Below are positions 50,493-59,408 of a stretch of DNA of 64,000 bases, piece after piece. Under the pieces are notes generated by a model. It searched no databases and was not told the DNA's origin. It was given only the letters and a program-made list of their open reading frames with translations. Source of the stretch: Paraburkholderia sp. BCC1886 (GTDB lineage: Bacteria > Pseudomonadota > Gammaproteobacteria > Burkholderiales > Burkholderiaceae); assembly GCF_900996245.1 (NCBI RefSeq), contig NZ_CAAJGK010000129.1, forward strand, positions 62,001-126,000, read 5' to 3'. The translations under genes and the position numbers were made by a program. Numbering within the stretch: the stretch's first letter is position 1; each line of letters begins with the position of its first letter.

Positions 50493-51332
50493 ATGTTCGT
50501 GCGAAACCGTCTGTTGGAAATGCTGGAGCGGAATGAAATTCCGCTTGGCATGCAGTGCTTTACGGGGGACCCGGCGCTTATCGAGGTCATGGGCTTGACG
50601 GGCTTCGACTTCGTCATGATCGATGGCGAGCACTCGGGAAATGACGTGCGCGCGCTGGAAAACAGCGTGCGCATCGCCGAGCGGGCTGGCCTTGCGCCTT
50701 TCGTGCGCGTGCCGGACCGTGGCGACGAGACTGGCATTCGCCGTGCCCTCGAGGCAGGAGCGATGGGCATTTTTTTGCCGATGGTCCGCTCCGCGGCTGA
50801 CGTCGAGGAAGCCGCCAAGTTTGCGTTCTTCCCGCCGCTGGGTGAGCGTGGCATTTGTCCCGCAACCCGTGCGGCCCGCTACGCGTTCAAAAACTTCGAT
50901 CAATACACCGCCTGGAACAATGCGGAAATCGCGCTGATTCCGATGATCGAGCATCCGGAGGCCGTGGGGAACATCGATGAAATCTGCGCACTCGACGCAG
51001 TAAAGATCATCGTCTTCGGCGCGGGCGACCTCGCCTACGCAATGAACGAGGGCACGGCAATGATGAAAAGCCCGCGTGTTCAGGAGGCTTATCGCACGGT
51101 GCTGCGTTCGGCAGAAAAGCACGGTGTCGCGGTGATCGGCGGCCCAGTGCTGGATCCGACGCCCGCCGCTTGCCGAAAGTCACTCGACGACGGTGTGCGG
51201 ATCTTCTGTCTCGGCCTGGATACGCTCGGCTTCCGGCGCTTCTGCGAGCAAACCGTCTCATCGCTCAATGCCGGTATCGAAGGTTCGGCGTTCAGACGTC
51301 CACCCGCGCCGGCCAGTGCCTTCCCCGACTAA
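50493..51332 (+). CDS. HpaI/HpcH-family class II aldolase
   Basis: 279 residues; GGGGAG precedes the ATG. Family signatures: FDFVMIDGEHSGND with catalytic-type His47 and acid Asp44/Glu46, LVRVPDRG-like strand (FVRVPDRGDETGI), GAMGIFLPMVRSAADVE, GERGICPATRAARY. Such enzymes split 4-hydroxy-2-oxo acids into pyruvate (or oxaloacetate) and an aldehyde, with a divalent metal. First gene of the 50.5-54.9 kb operon, under the GntR operator. Confidence 0.9.
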   Translation: MFVRNRLLEMLERNEIPLGMQCFTGDPALIEVMGLTGFDFVMIDGEHSGNDVRALENSVRIAERAGLAPFVRVPDRGDETGIRRALEAGAMGIFLPMVRSAADVEEAAKFAFFPPLGERGICPATRAARYAFKNFDQYTAWNNAEIALIPMIEHPEAVGNIDEICALDAVKIIVFGAGDLAYAMNEGTAMMKSPRVQEAYRTVLRSAEKHGVAVIGGPVLDPTPAACRKSLDDGVRIFCLGLDTLGFRRFCEQTVSSLNAGIEGSAFRRPPAPASAFPD

Positions 51333-51385
51333 TGCCGGCTGACCGTATCGAATCGCCGCACAGAAACAGATCAAGGAGAACGTCA

Positions 51386-51925
51386 ATGACCAAATGGAAT
51401 TGGAAGCGTTATGTCGTCGGTCCCAATGCGGACGGTAAATCGGCCGTGCTGATGGACGAAGCCACGAATGTCCAGCACAACCCTGGCATTTTCTATCGCG
51501 CCACGCTGTGGAGCGCGCGCGAAGTTCCAGTGAATAACAGCATCGAGACCGACCGCGCCAACGAAGTGACCACGCGCGAGCCTGTTCCGGGCGGTCTGCT
51601 GTTTCGTGCACTGGAGATTCCGCCCGACACCGCGGACAAGGCGCATCACGTCGAACAATTGAAGAGGCTGAATGTCGAGGTGCAGCAGAAGCACCCGCCG
51701 AGCGCGGAAGACCTTGCCCGCCACCCAAGCATGCATCGAACGGACACCCTCGATTGCATTACCTGCATCAAGGGCGAGATCTACCTCGTGACGGACGTTG
51801 ACGAAGTGCTGATGCGCGCGGGCGACACCGTCGTGATTCGCGGTACCAATCACGCATGGAGCAATCGTTCGGACGAACCATGCCTGTTGTGCGGTTGCAT
51901 GATCGACGCGACGCTCAACGCCTGA
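51386..51925 (+). CDS. Cupin-domain protein
   Basis: 179 residues from ATG at 51386 (CAAGGAGA upstream). Starts MTKWNWKRYVVGPNADGKS; the C-terminal half is a small cupin barrel (DTLDCITCIKGEIYLVTDVDEVLMRAGDTVVIRGTNHAWSN) with a reduced metal-ligand set: the HxH of motif 1 is absent while His of GTNHAW in motif 2 remains. It may bind, isomerise or hydrolyse a ring-derived acid. 53 bp after the aldolase gene. Confidence 0.8.
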   Translation: MTKWNWKRYVVGPNADGKSAVLMDEATNVQHNPGIFYRATLWSAREVPVNNSIETDRANEVTTREPVPGGLLFRALEIPPDTADKAHHVEQLKRLNVEVQQKHPPSAEDLARHPSMHRTDTLDCITCIKGEIYLVTDVDEVLMRAGDTVVIRGTNHAWSNRSDEPCLLCGCMIDATLNA

Positions 51926-52087
51926 ATCCGCCCACACATTCATCCGGGTGCACGCCAACCGGCATCGGCCGCGACACCGACGCCGGGACGCACACAAGAC
52001 GCCCATGTCGCGAGAGCCGCCGGGACGGCTCGGCGCGAGACACACAGGCCGCTCGATATGAAGCGGGCCGATAAGGAGGAGACACTC

Positions 52088-53020
52088 ATGCAATCACGCA
52101 AATACGCTTCGTGCGTCGCGCTCGCCTTCGCCGCCATGATGGGCAGCACGGCATCGCAAGCATACGAAGCCGGCTACCCCGGATGGTCGATGCCACCCGG
52201 CGTCGTATTGGGCATGACAGCCGCCACGCCCGCGCCCGGCGTCTACAGTTTCAACGAAGTCTATACCGCACAGGCGCACCGTTACGGGCCCGGTGACCCC
52301 AGCGGTTCGACGCCGATCCGCGTGGCGTCCGCGGTCACGGGCGTGCTGTGGACGCCCGGCTGGATGTTTCTCGGCGCGCGTTATGAAGCGCTGATCGTGC
52401 AGCCATTCACGATGGCCGACGCGGGCGCGCCGCTGAACGCCCAAAGCGGCGGCGTGCACAACACGTTCATCGCGCCGGTGCAACTGAGCTGGGCACTGGG
52501 TAGCACAGGGTTGTTCGTAAAGACCGGCGTCGGCATCACCGTTCCGGACGGCACCATTTCCGGTCCCAACGGGCTCGGTGATCCTGGTGCGCCCTGGTGG
52601 ATCGTGCAGCCTCTGCTCGCCTTTTCTTATCTGAAAGACGGCTGGAATCTGACGGCCAACTTCTCGCTCGAAATGAACACACCCAATACGAAGACCGACT
52701 ATCGCACCGGCGATATCTTTCACGCGGACTTCGCTGCGACGAAAGCCTTCGGGAAGTGGCGGGTCGGTCCGGTCGCGTCCTATGTCGGGCAGGTGAGCAA
52801 CGACACGTCGAGCGCGTTCTATCACAACGCCATCAATGTCAGCAGTTACAACCTCTTCGCGGTGGGTGGCCTCGTTGGCTACGACTTCGGGCCGGCCGTG
52901 CTGAATCTGTGGGCGACTAAAGACGTGAGCGCCAGCGCGTCCGGGGGCAATCCCGGTCCGAATCGCGCGACGATTCCCAAGGGCTACAAGGTATTCGCCA
53001 ATTTGAACTTCCGCTTCTGA
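52088..53020 (+). CDS. Outer-membrane protein of the phenol/MetA-pathway transporter family (SphA-like)
   Basis: 310 residues from ATG at 52088 with AAGGAGGAGA in front. Signal peptide of about 26 residues (CVALAFAAMMGSTASQA), then alternating amphipathic strands and a terminal Phe (FANLNFRF), the mark of a beta-barrel. Similar to COG4313 proteins found in aromatic-degradation operons, which probably let substrates through the outer membrane. Third gene of the aldolase operon. Confidence 0.82.
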   Translation: MQSRKYASCVALAFAAMMGSTASQAYEAGYPGWSMPPGVVLGMTAATPAPGVYSFNEVYTAQAHRYGPGDPSGSTPIRVASAVTGVLWTPGWMFLGARYEALIVQPFTMADAGAPLNAQSGGVHNTFIAPVQLSWALGSTGLFVKTGVGITVPDGTISGPNGLGDPGAPWWIVQPLLAFSYLKDGWNLTANFSLEMNTPNTKTDYRTGDIFHADFAATKAFGKWRVGPVASYVGQVSNDTSSAFYHNAINVSSYNLFAVGGLVGYDFGPAVLNLWATKDVSASASGGNPGPNRATIPKGYKVFANLNFRF

Positions 53021-53058
53021 CATCTGCGATCGGACGTCGCCCGCTTACGGAGTAACAC

Positions 53059-54474
53059 ATGCAAGCAATAGGCAAACTGGATCTCGAATCCATCATCGAC
53101 GAGGGCCGCGTAAGCGGTCTGCAGATCCTCATTTTTCTGCTGTGCGGCCTCGTCGCGATGGTAGACGGATTTGACACGCAGGCGATCGCGTTCGTCGCCC
53201 CCGAAATCATGACTGCGTGGGGGGCGGCGCCATCGGCCTTCGGCCCTGTCTTCGGCGCGGGATTGCTGGGCGGTTTGCTCGGCGCGCTGGCGTTCGGCGC
53301 GGCTGGCGACCGCTTCGGGCGCAAATCGACTTTGTCGTGCGCCGTGTTGGTATTTTCGCTCGCCTCGCTGCTCACTCCGCTTGCACATTCCACGGCGATG
53401 CTGGCGACGTTGAGATTCGTCACCGGCATCGGCCTGGGCGGCGCACTGCCGAGTTTCATTTCCCTCACGTCAGAATATGCGCCGAAGCGGCTTAGAAGCA
53501 CCTTGGTGGGCGCGATGTTCTGCGGCTTTCCACTTGGTGCCGTGCTGGGCGGCGGCGCCTCGGCCTTGCTGATTCCAGCGTTCGGCTGGAAGAGCGTGTT
53601 CGTCGCGGGCGGCCTCCTGCCGCTGTTCATTCTTCCGCTATTCGTCATGGTCGTACCGGAATCGGTGCGGTATCTCGCGCTGCGCAACGACCGCGCCGCC
53701 ATCGCTCAAATTCTCCGGCGGCTGAAGGCCGAGTCGTTGTGGAACGGCGACTCCGACTATCGCGCGGTGATGCCTCATTCGCCTGTCGCCAATCTTTTCA
53801 CGCAAGGACGTGCGAGCGCGACGTTCCTGCTATGGATCGCGTTTTTCCTGAGCCTGCTGCTGACGTATTTCCTCATCAACTGGATACCGGTCGTCGCGCG
53901 TACGAATGGGCTCGATATCGGCAAGGCCGTGCTCGCCGTCGCGATGCTCAATCTCGGCGCGGTCGCCGGATGTGTGCTGCTCGGCCGTCTCGCCGACCGC
54001 TTTGGGCCGACGCGCACCATCGGTTGTGCCTATCTCGTCGGCGCCGTTGCGATCGCGGCAATCGGCTTCGCCGGATGGTCGCCACGGTTGTTGTACCTGA
54101 CAAGCTTCGTCGCTGGCGCTTTCAGCATCGGCGCGCAGATGTGCACGGTGGCGCTGTGCGCGGTGTTCTATGAAACCGGCCTGCGTGCTACCGGCATCGG
54201 CTGGGCGATGGGCATCGGCCGCACCGGCGCGATCGCCGGCCCAGTCATGGGCGGCGTGTTGCTCGGCGCGGGCGTCACACCGCCAGTGCTTTTCACGGTC
54301 GCCGGTGCAACGTCGGTGGGTGCAGCGCTGGCAGTCCTGGTGCTGGGCCGACTGATGCGGCGACGTGACAACAACCCTCGATCGCACGAATCGGTGCGTG
54401 AGGACACGCTCTCACGCTCCGCCGCGCAAGGGCCACTCGAACGCACATCCAGCGACAACGCATTCACGCATTGA
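53059..54474 (+). CDS. MFS transporter of the aromatic acid:H+ symporter (AAHS) type
   Basis: 471 residues, 12 helices. The helix-1 motif MVDGFDTQAIAFVAPEI is the AAHS signature with charged Asp residues needed for H+ coupling, and GAAGDRFGRKSTL is the loop 2-3 motif. This points to an aromatic or ring-derived carboxylate as inducer and substrate. Hydrophilic C-terminal tail of about 40 residues. Fourth gene of the operon. Confidence 0.88.
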   Translation: MQAIGKLDLESIIDEGRVSGLQILIFLLCGLVAMVDGFDTQAIAFVAPEIMTAWGAAPSAFGPVFGAGLLGGLLGALAFGAAGDRFGRKSTLSCAVLVFSLASLLTPLAHSTAMLATLRFVTGIGLGGALPSFISLTSEYAPKRLRSTLVGAMFCGFPLGAVLGGGASALLIPAFGWKSVFVAGGLLPLFILPLFVMVVPESVRYLALRNDRAAIAQILRRLKAESLWNGDSDYRAVMPHSPVANLFTQGRASATFLLWIAFFLSLLLTYFLINWIPVVARTNGLDIGKAVLAVAMLNLGAVAGCVLLGRLADRFGPTRTIGCAYLVGAVAIAAIGFAGWSPRLLYLTSFVAGAFSIGAQMCTVALCAVFYETGLRATGIGWAMGIGRTGAIAGPVMGGVLLGAGVTPPVLFTVAGATSVGAALAVLVLGRLMRRRDNNPRSHESVREDTLSRSAAQGPLERTSSDNAFTH

Positions 54475-54501
54475 TCCCATAGTTCAACAAGGAGAGCACT
54501 G

Positions 54502-54933
54502 ATGAAAACCCTGTCACTGAGCGACGCAAGCACGATCGTCGACACGGCGCTCGCCACCGCGCGAGAATCGGCTTGCGCGCCAATGTCCGTTGCCGTGCTC
54601 GATGCGGGCGGCCATCTGGTCGCATTCAAACGGGGCGACAACAGCGGTATCCTGCGGCCGCAAATCGCTCAGGCCAAAGCATGGGGCGCGCTCGGCATGG
54701 GGGTGGGAAGCCGTGCGCTCGCGCAGCGGGCCGAAGCGTCACCGGCGTTCTTCAGTGCGCTCACGGATATCTCCGCGGGACGGATCGTTCCGGTTGCCGG
54801 CGGCGTGCTGATTCGCAATGCCGACAATCACGTGATCGGCGCCGTGGGAATCAGCGGCGATCATCCGGAGAAGGACGAAGCTTGCGCGATAGCGGGTATC
54901 CTTCGCGCCGGTCTGCAAGCGGATGTCGGATAA
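54502..54933 (+). CDS. GlcG/HbpS-family protein (DUF336)
   Basis: 143 residues with the family features SVAVLDAGGHLVAFKRGDN, SPAFFSALTDISAGRIVPVAGGVLI and GAVGISGDHPEKDEACA. No signal peptide. GlcG-like proteins occur with glycolate and aromatic-acid operons; some bind heme or act as small isomerases/decarboxylase helpers. Strong AAGGAGA site; 27 bp after the transporter gene; last plus-strand gene of the operon. Confidence 0.85.
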   Translation: MKTLSLSDASTIVDTALATARESACAPMSVAVLDAGGHLVAFKRGDNSGILRPQIAQAKAWGALGMGVGSRALAQRAEASPAFFSALTDISAGRIVPVAGGVLIRNADNHVIGAVGISGDHPEKDEACAIAGILRAGLQADVG

Positions 54934-54981
54934 AGCGTCGCCTCGCACCCGGCTGTCTCGCGTGCGAGTCCCTTATTGGCG

Positions 54982-55401
54982 CTAGAACGCCAGCGCCATT
55001 TCGCAACGAATGTGGCGACTGACGAAACGCCACTCGCCAGAAGCCGCCTTGCGCAGTTCATCGACGACGTCGTTCACGCGCAACCGGGCCGGCGTATCAT
55101 CGTCCGAGGTTTCGAAAGTCAACTGGACGGCCGTGGTTCTCGCCGTGTCGGCGCTGGGCATCTCGACCCGCAGATTCGACCACATGTGGCGCGTTTTGCG
55201 ATCGGCTGCGGCGAAGCGTTTTCGGCAGTCCGCGGCAATGTTGTCGCTCCCCGCCGACTCCTGACCGCGGACGGACAACACCCCGTCCGGTAGAAAAAGA
55301 TTCGCCAGCCCTTCAGCGTCGCTCCGGTCGGCGAACCAGGCGAAGTCGCTGAAGAGCCGTTCGATGGATTGCAATTCGTCGTGAGTCACTGGATCGTTCA
55401 T
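54982..55401 (-). CDS. SnoaL-like (NTF2 fold) protein
   Basis: 139 residues; MNDPVTHDELQSIERLFSDFAWFADRSDAEGLANLFLPDGVL is the standard start of SnoaL_4-type proteins, followed by KTRHMWSNLRVE and a C-terminal strand. Members are isomerases, dehydratases or lactone hydrolases of small ring compounds. Divergent from the FadR-type regulator and convergent with the aldolase operon, so it probably belongs to the same pathway and shares the operator at 55450. Confidence 0.78.
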   Translation of the reverse strand: MNDPVTHDELQSIERLFSDFAWFADRSDAEGLANLFLPDGVLSVRGQESAGSDNIAADCRKRFAAADRKTRHMWSNLRVEMPSADTARTTAVQLTFETSDDDTPARLRVNDVVDELRKAASGEWRFVSRHIRCEMALAF

Positions 55402-55449
55402 CGTTGGTCCATAAACGTACTAACAAAAACGCTCGCAAGATCGCGAGCA

Positions 55450-55466
55450 AAGTCACAAGGTGACTT
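55450..55466. promoter_or_regulatory. GntR operator upstream of its own gene
   Basis: AAGTCAC-AAG-GTGACTT, perfect 7-bp arms followed by GTA, 51 bp before the gntR ATG and 49 bp before the divergent SnoaL-like gene. Shares AGTCACNAGGTGACTTGTA with the site before the aldolase operon. Confidence 0.8.
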
Positions 55467-55516
55467 GTAGAGTATAGTAACGCCGGAAACAGGTCCAGAA
55501 AAAAAGGAAAGCGCTG

Positions 55517-56317
55517 ATGCAAACACCCACTGACCCATCCTGGCAACCGACGCGCCGACTGGCCCGCGGCAATGCCGCCGAACAGATTCTCGAAGACCTG
55601 CGCAGCCGGATTCTTGACGGTGAACTCACGCGCGGCATGAAGTTGCCGACCGAAAAGCAGCTCGCGGAAGGCTATGGCGTGAGCGGTCCCACAGTCCGCG
55701 AAGCCATTCGCGGTTTGACGACGGCGCAGTTGGTCGAAGTGCGGCACGGAAGCGGCGCGTACGTCACTGCGGACGCCGATCAGCTCATCGGCGTATCGCT
55801 TCTTTCGATGATGCAACTGGAACGCGTTGGAATTAAGGAAGTTCTTGGCGTGATGGGCGCGCTGAACGGCTATGCGGCGGAACTCGCGGCAAGGCACGCC
55901 ACGGAAAATGATCTGCAGGCGCTGCGCGAAGCCCTACGTCAGATCAACGAAGGCGCCGACGCGCAAGCGGTGTCGAACGGACTCCGGCTGTTCATCGACG
56001 CGCTAGCGAAAGCGTCGGGCAACGTCCTGCTCGCCGCGCTATGCCGGTTCATGGCCAGCGTGCAGGTCGGCTTCGCGAGGGAACTCACCGGCGACTCTTA
56101 CGAAAACTGGAGGAAAATCACGAAACGTATGGCCAGGGACCGTCAGCTTCTGGTCGACGCAATTGCGAGCCGTGATGTCGTTGCCGCGCGCGAAGCCGCC
56201 CGCGCACATATCGAACACTCGGCGAAGGTGATTTCGTCGCTGCCGGACGCCGGCGAAAAAATGTTGTCCGAGCCCGCACTGGCGAGATTGCTAGGATCAA
56301 TGTTGCAACGCGGTTAG
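55517..56317 (+). CDS. FadR-type GntR regulator
   Basis: 266 residues. Winged helix at about 25-90 (MKLPTEKQLAEGYGVSGPTVREAIRGL) and a helical FCD effector domain (MGALNGYAAELAARHATENDLQALREAL; DRQLLVDAIASRDVVAAREAARAHIEHS, with the metal-site His). AAGGAAAG precedes the ATG. The matching palindromes before this gene and before the aldolase operon make it the likely regulator of the 50.5-55.4 kb genes. Confidence 0.92.
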   Translation: MQTPTDPSWQPTRRLARGNAAEQILEDLRSRILDGELTRGMKLPTEKQLAEGYGVSGPTVREAIRGLTTAQLVEVRHGSGAYVTADADQLIGVSLLSMMQLERVGIKEVLGVMGALNGYAAELAARHATENDLQALREALRQINEGADAQAVSNGLRLFIDALAKASGNVLLAALCRFMASVQVGFARELTGDSYENWRKITKRMARDRQLLVDAIASRDVVAAREAARAHIEHSAKVISSLPDAGEKMLSEPALARLLGSMLQRG

Positions 56318-56319
56318 AT

Positions 56320-56336
56320 ATCGGCCACCGGCCGAT
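56320..56336 (+). terminator. Hairpin after the FadR-type regulator
   Basis: ATCGGCC-ACC-GGCCGAT directly after the stop codon. Stable stem, but TAAAG rather than a T-run follows, so it would be a weak intrinsic terminator. Confidence 0.5.
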
Positions 56337-56684
56337 TAAAGTCCGGGAACGGTCGGAAACGCAGGGTCGTGAAAGACCCGTCCTGGCCGAACCCGGCCTG
56401 CTACCGCAACCGGTCTTCCGCGGCTCTCCGATCCGTTCTTTAAAACCGTCCCCATACCGATCCGACGAAACGCCTGCGTGCACCCCGCCGAGCCCCTGCA
56501 CCCATCGGGATTTCAAACTCAACTGAATCTCACCACCACCCCTCAAGCTTTCTCCACTCCGCTCGCTCTTCTGCCGCTAAAGCGGCATCGCAGATGTCGA
56601 TAGCAAGCATTGTTGGTTCAGTTGCACGACGCTTTTTGCTATCGTCGCTGCTCGCATTCTTCCGACTCATGCAACCCCGGCACC
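56337..56684. other. Leader region of the fused ABC ATPase gene with a long inverted repeat
   Basis: 348 bases without a convincing ORF. Near the 3' end CGATAGCAA (56599-56607) and TTGCTATCG (56637-56645) form a perfect 9-bp inverted repeat with 29 bases between, 40 bp before the ATG. It could be a regulator site or a leader hairpin; nothing else in the stretch is recognisable. Confidence 0.5.
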
Positions 56685-58421
56685 ATGACAGACGACATCC
56701 GCTCCGCGCTCCTCCAGGTCAGGAACCTGAACGTTTCGTACGGCGAGCATCGGGCTGTGCGCGAACTCGATTTCGACGTCGCGCAGGGCGAAACCGTCGC
56801 GCTGGTCGGCGAGTCCGGTTGCGGCAAGTCGACCACGGCAATGTCGTTGCTGCGCTTGCTGCCACGCACTGCCCGGGTCGGCGGCACAGCGCATTTTGAA
56901 GGCGCCGATCTGCTGGCAATGCCGGAAGCCCGGCTCGAGGAAATTCGCGGCCGCCGCATTGCGATGATCTTTCAGGAGCCGATGACGTCGCTCAATCCCG
57001 TGCTGAGCATCGGCGCCCAGGTTGGCGAAGCCCTGCAGATTCATCTGGGCTTGCCAGCGCGTCTCGCGCGCAGCCGGGCCATCGAACTGCTCGACCGCGT
57101 CAGGATTCCCGAGCCGCAGCGGCGCGTGGACGACTATCCGCATCAGTTGTCGGGCGGCCAGCGCCAGCGCGCGATGATCGCGGCGGCGATTGCCTGCGAA
57201 CCCGCGTTGCTGATTGCCGATGAACCCACCACGGCGCTCGACGTCACGGTGCAGGCCGAGATCTTGCAACTGCTCGACTCGCTGCGCCGCGATTTCGACA
57301 TGGGACTGCTGCTCATCACGCACGATCTCGGCGTTGTCGCGGACTGGGCCGATCGCGTGGTGGTGATGTACGGCGGCGAGGCGGTCGAACAGCGCGGCAC
57401 GACTGAACTGTTCGCGGGTGCACAGCATGCGTATTCGCGCGGACTGCTGGGCGCGGCACTGCACGTCGATACGGAGCGGCATTATCTGCAGGGCCGTTTG
57501 CCGGAGATACGCGTGAGCACGGCGGCGAGCGGCGAAACGGATTTCCGGCTGGAAACGCCGCCGCTTCCCGACCCGACGCGTCGAACGAAGAATGCAGCCG
57601 GCGGTGTCGGGCGGGCTGCGCCTGCGCCTGCACTGCTGTCGGTCGAGAAGCTGAATACGTTCTATACGACACCGGAAGGTCCGCGTCATATCGTGCGCGA
57701 TGTCTCGCTCACGGTCGCGCAGGGCGAAACCGTCGGTCTCGTCGGCGAGTCGGGTTGCGGCAAGACGACGCTGTCGCGCACCATCATGCGGCTGATCGAT
57801 TCCGCCTCGGGTCGTATCGTGCTGAACGGTGTCGACCTCGCGCCGCTGTCGCGGCGCGAACTGGTGCCGCACCGGGCGCAACTGCAAATGGTGTTTCAGG
57901 ACCCTTACTCGTCGCTCAATCCGCGCCACACGGTCGAGCAGATCCTGCAGTTCGCTTTATCGGTGCAAGGGCTCGTGCCCGTGCGGGAGCGCGGCCGCCG
58001 TATCGCGTCGATCGTCGATGCGGTCGGACTGCCGGCGACGGCGCTGGACCGGCACCCTTATGAATTTTCGGGTGGCCAGCGTCAGCGGATCGGCATTGCC
58101 CGTGCGTTGATCCTGAGGCCGGCCATGCTGATTTGCGACGAACCCGTCTCCGCGCTCGACGTATCGATCCAGGCGCAAATCCTGAACCTGCTAGTGGATC
58201 TGAAAGCCGAGTTCAACCTGTCGCTGCTGTTCATCTCGCATGACCTCGCGGTAGTGCGGTATATCTCCGATCGCGTGCTGGTCATGAGCGGTGGAGAGAT
58301 AGTCGAGAGCGGCAGTCACGACGCGATCTGGTCGGCGCCGGCGCATCCGTACACGCGCTCGCTGATCGCGTCGATGCCCGGTCGGCGCAGACTTCGGCCG
58401 GCCGACGCCGAGGCGGCTTGA
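56685..58421 (+). CDS. Fused double ATPase of an oligopeptide-type ABC importer
   Basis: 578 residues from ATG at 56685. Two complete ATPase halves of the DppD/DppF type: Walker A GESGCGKST at about 42-50 and GESGCGKTT near 355-363, signatures LSGGQRQR and FSGGQRQR, Walker B LLIADEPTTALD and MLICDEPVSALD, and the OPN-type Cys-poor C-terminal extension after each. Resembles GsiA/YejF. The binding protein and permease genes are convergent on the other strand. A tandem 10-bp repeat runs over its stop codon. Confidence 0.9.
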   Translation: MTDDIRSALLQVRNLNVSYGEHRAVRELDFDVAQGETVALVGESGCGKSTTAMSLLRLLPRTARVGGTAHFEGADLLAMPEARLEEIRGRRIAMIFQEPMTSLNPVLSIGAQVGEALQIHLGLPARLARSRAIELLDRVRIPEPQRRVDDYPHQLSGGQRQRAMIAAAIACEPALLIADEPTTALDVTVQAEILQLLDSLRRDFDMGLLLITHDLGVVADWADRVVVMYGGEAVEQRGTTELFAGAQHAYSRGLLGAALHVDTERHYLQGRLPEIRVSTAASGETDFRLETPPLPDPTRRTKNAAGGVGRAAPAPALLSVEKLNTFYTTPEGPRHIVRDVSLTVAQGETVGLVGESGCGKTTLSRTIMRLIDSASGRIVLNGVDLAPLSRRELVPHRAQLQMVFQDPYSSLNPRHTVEQILQFALSVQGLVPVRERGRRIASIVDAVGLPATALDRHPYEFSGGQRQRIGIARALILRPAMLICDEPVSALDVSIQAQILNLLVDLKAEFNLSLLFISHDLAVVRYISDRVLVMSGGEIVESGSHDAIWSAPAHPYTRSLIASMPGRRRLRPADAEAA

Positions 58422-58450
58422 GGCAGCTTGAGGCGACCCGAGGCGGCCTG
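58411..58450. repeat. Four imperfect tandem copies of a 10-bp unit over the ATPase stop codon
   Basis: AGGCGGCTTG, AGGCAGCTTG, AGGCGACCCG, AGGCGGCCTG in a row. The TGA of the ATPase gene (58419-58421) spans the junction of the first two units. Confidence 0.75.
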
Positions 58451-58454
58451 AAGC

Positions 58455-58498
58455 GAAAAAGAAACAGCAGGGCGCGACTCGCGTCGCAACACGCGCCC
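58455..58498 (-). terminator. Terminator of the minus-strand ABC operon
   Basis: GGGCGCG (58470-58476) and CGCGCCC (58492-58498) form a stem; in the minus direction it is followed by a T-rich tract (58469-58455). Lies 10 bp after the stop of the DppC-like gene. Confidence 0.6.
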
Positions 58499-58507
58499 GC
58501 AAAAACC

Positions 58508-59407
58508 TCAGCTTCTGGCGCGCTGGCCGAGCAGTCCAGCCAGTCCGTCGCTCAGCAGATTCAGCGCGAGCACGGTGACGACGATTGCCAGTCCCGGCAG
58601 CGTCGCGATATACCAGTCCGTGCGCAGTACTTCGCGGCCCGCGCCGACCATGTTCCCCCAACTCGCGATATTCGGGTCGCCCAGTCCGAGGAAGGCCAGC
58701 GCCGACTCGGTGAGAATGGCGGTCGCCACCAGCAGCGAGGTGGACACGATCACCGGGCTCAACGTGTTGGGCAGAATCTCCGAAAAAATGATCCGCAAAT
58801 CGCTCGCGCCGATCGCGATACTCGCCTGCACCATGTCGCCATGCCGCAGCTTCTGCGTCTCGGCGCGCACGAGCCGCGCGAGATTCGGCCATGACGTCAG
58901 GCCGATCGCGATGGCAATCGTCGCGACGGAGGGCTGCACGATGGCGACGATCGCCAGCGCGAACAGGAACGGCGGCACGGTCTGAAAAAACACCGTGATG
59001 CGGTTGATCTCCCGATCGGCCCAGCCGCCGAAATAGCCGCCCACGAGTCCCGCCGTGATACCGATCAGCAGGCTCAGCACGGTCGAAGTCGCGGCAATCA
59101 GCAGCGATGCGCGCGCACCGTGCAGGATGCCCGAGAGAATGTCGCGCCCCAGCATGTCGGTGCCGAGCGGATAAGCGGGGTCCTGGCCGGGACGCAAAAA
59201 CGGCTCGGCTACCAGTTCGAGCGGATCGCCGGGACGCAGCCAGCCGGCGCCCAGCGCGATCGCGACAATGCCGAGCAGCACGACGCCACCGACCAGCGCC
59301 GACGGCCAGCGTCGCAAACCGAGCAGCAGCCGCAGCGTGCGGCCCCGCCGACGAACGGGCTGCCGCGCGATAAAAACAGGGTTCTGCGAGTCGAGGGAGT
59401 CGGGCAT
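58508..59407 (-). CDS. DppC-type ABC importer permease
   Basis: 299 residues with about six helices, cytoplasmic Arg-rich start (QPVRRRGRTLRLLLGLRRW), the GTDMLGRDILSGILHGARASL motif typical of DppC/OppC and coupling loop VRAETQKLRHGDMVQASIAIGASD. Begins one base after the DppB-like gene ends. Confidence 0.92.
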   Translation of the reverse strand: MPDSLDSQNPVFIARQPVRRRGRTLRLLLGLRRWPSALVGGVVLLGIVAIALGAGWLRPGDPLELVAEPFLRPGQDPAYPLGTDMLGRDILSGILHGARASLLIAATSTVLSLLIGITAGLVGGYFGGWADREINRITVFFQTVPPFLFALAIVAIVQPSVATIAIAIGLTSWPNLARLVRAETQKLRHGDMVQASIAIGASDLRIIFSEILPNTLSPVIVSTSLLVATAILTESALAFLGLGDPNIASWGNMVGAGREVLRTDWYIATLPGLAIVVTVLALNLLSDGLAGLLGQRARS

Positions 59408-59408
59408 G

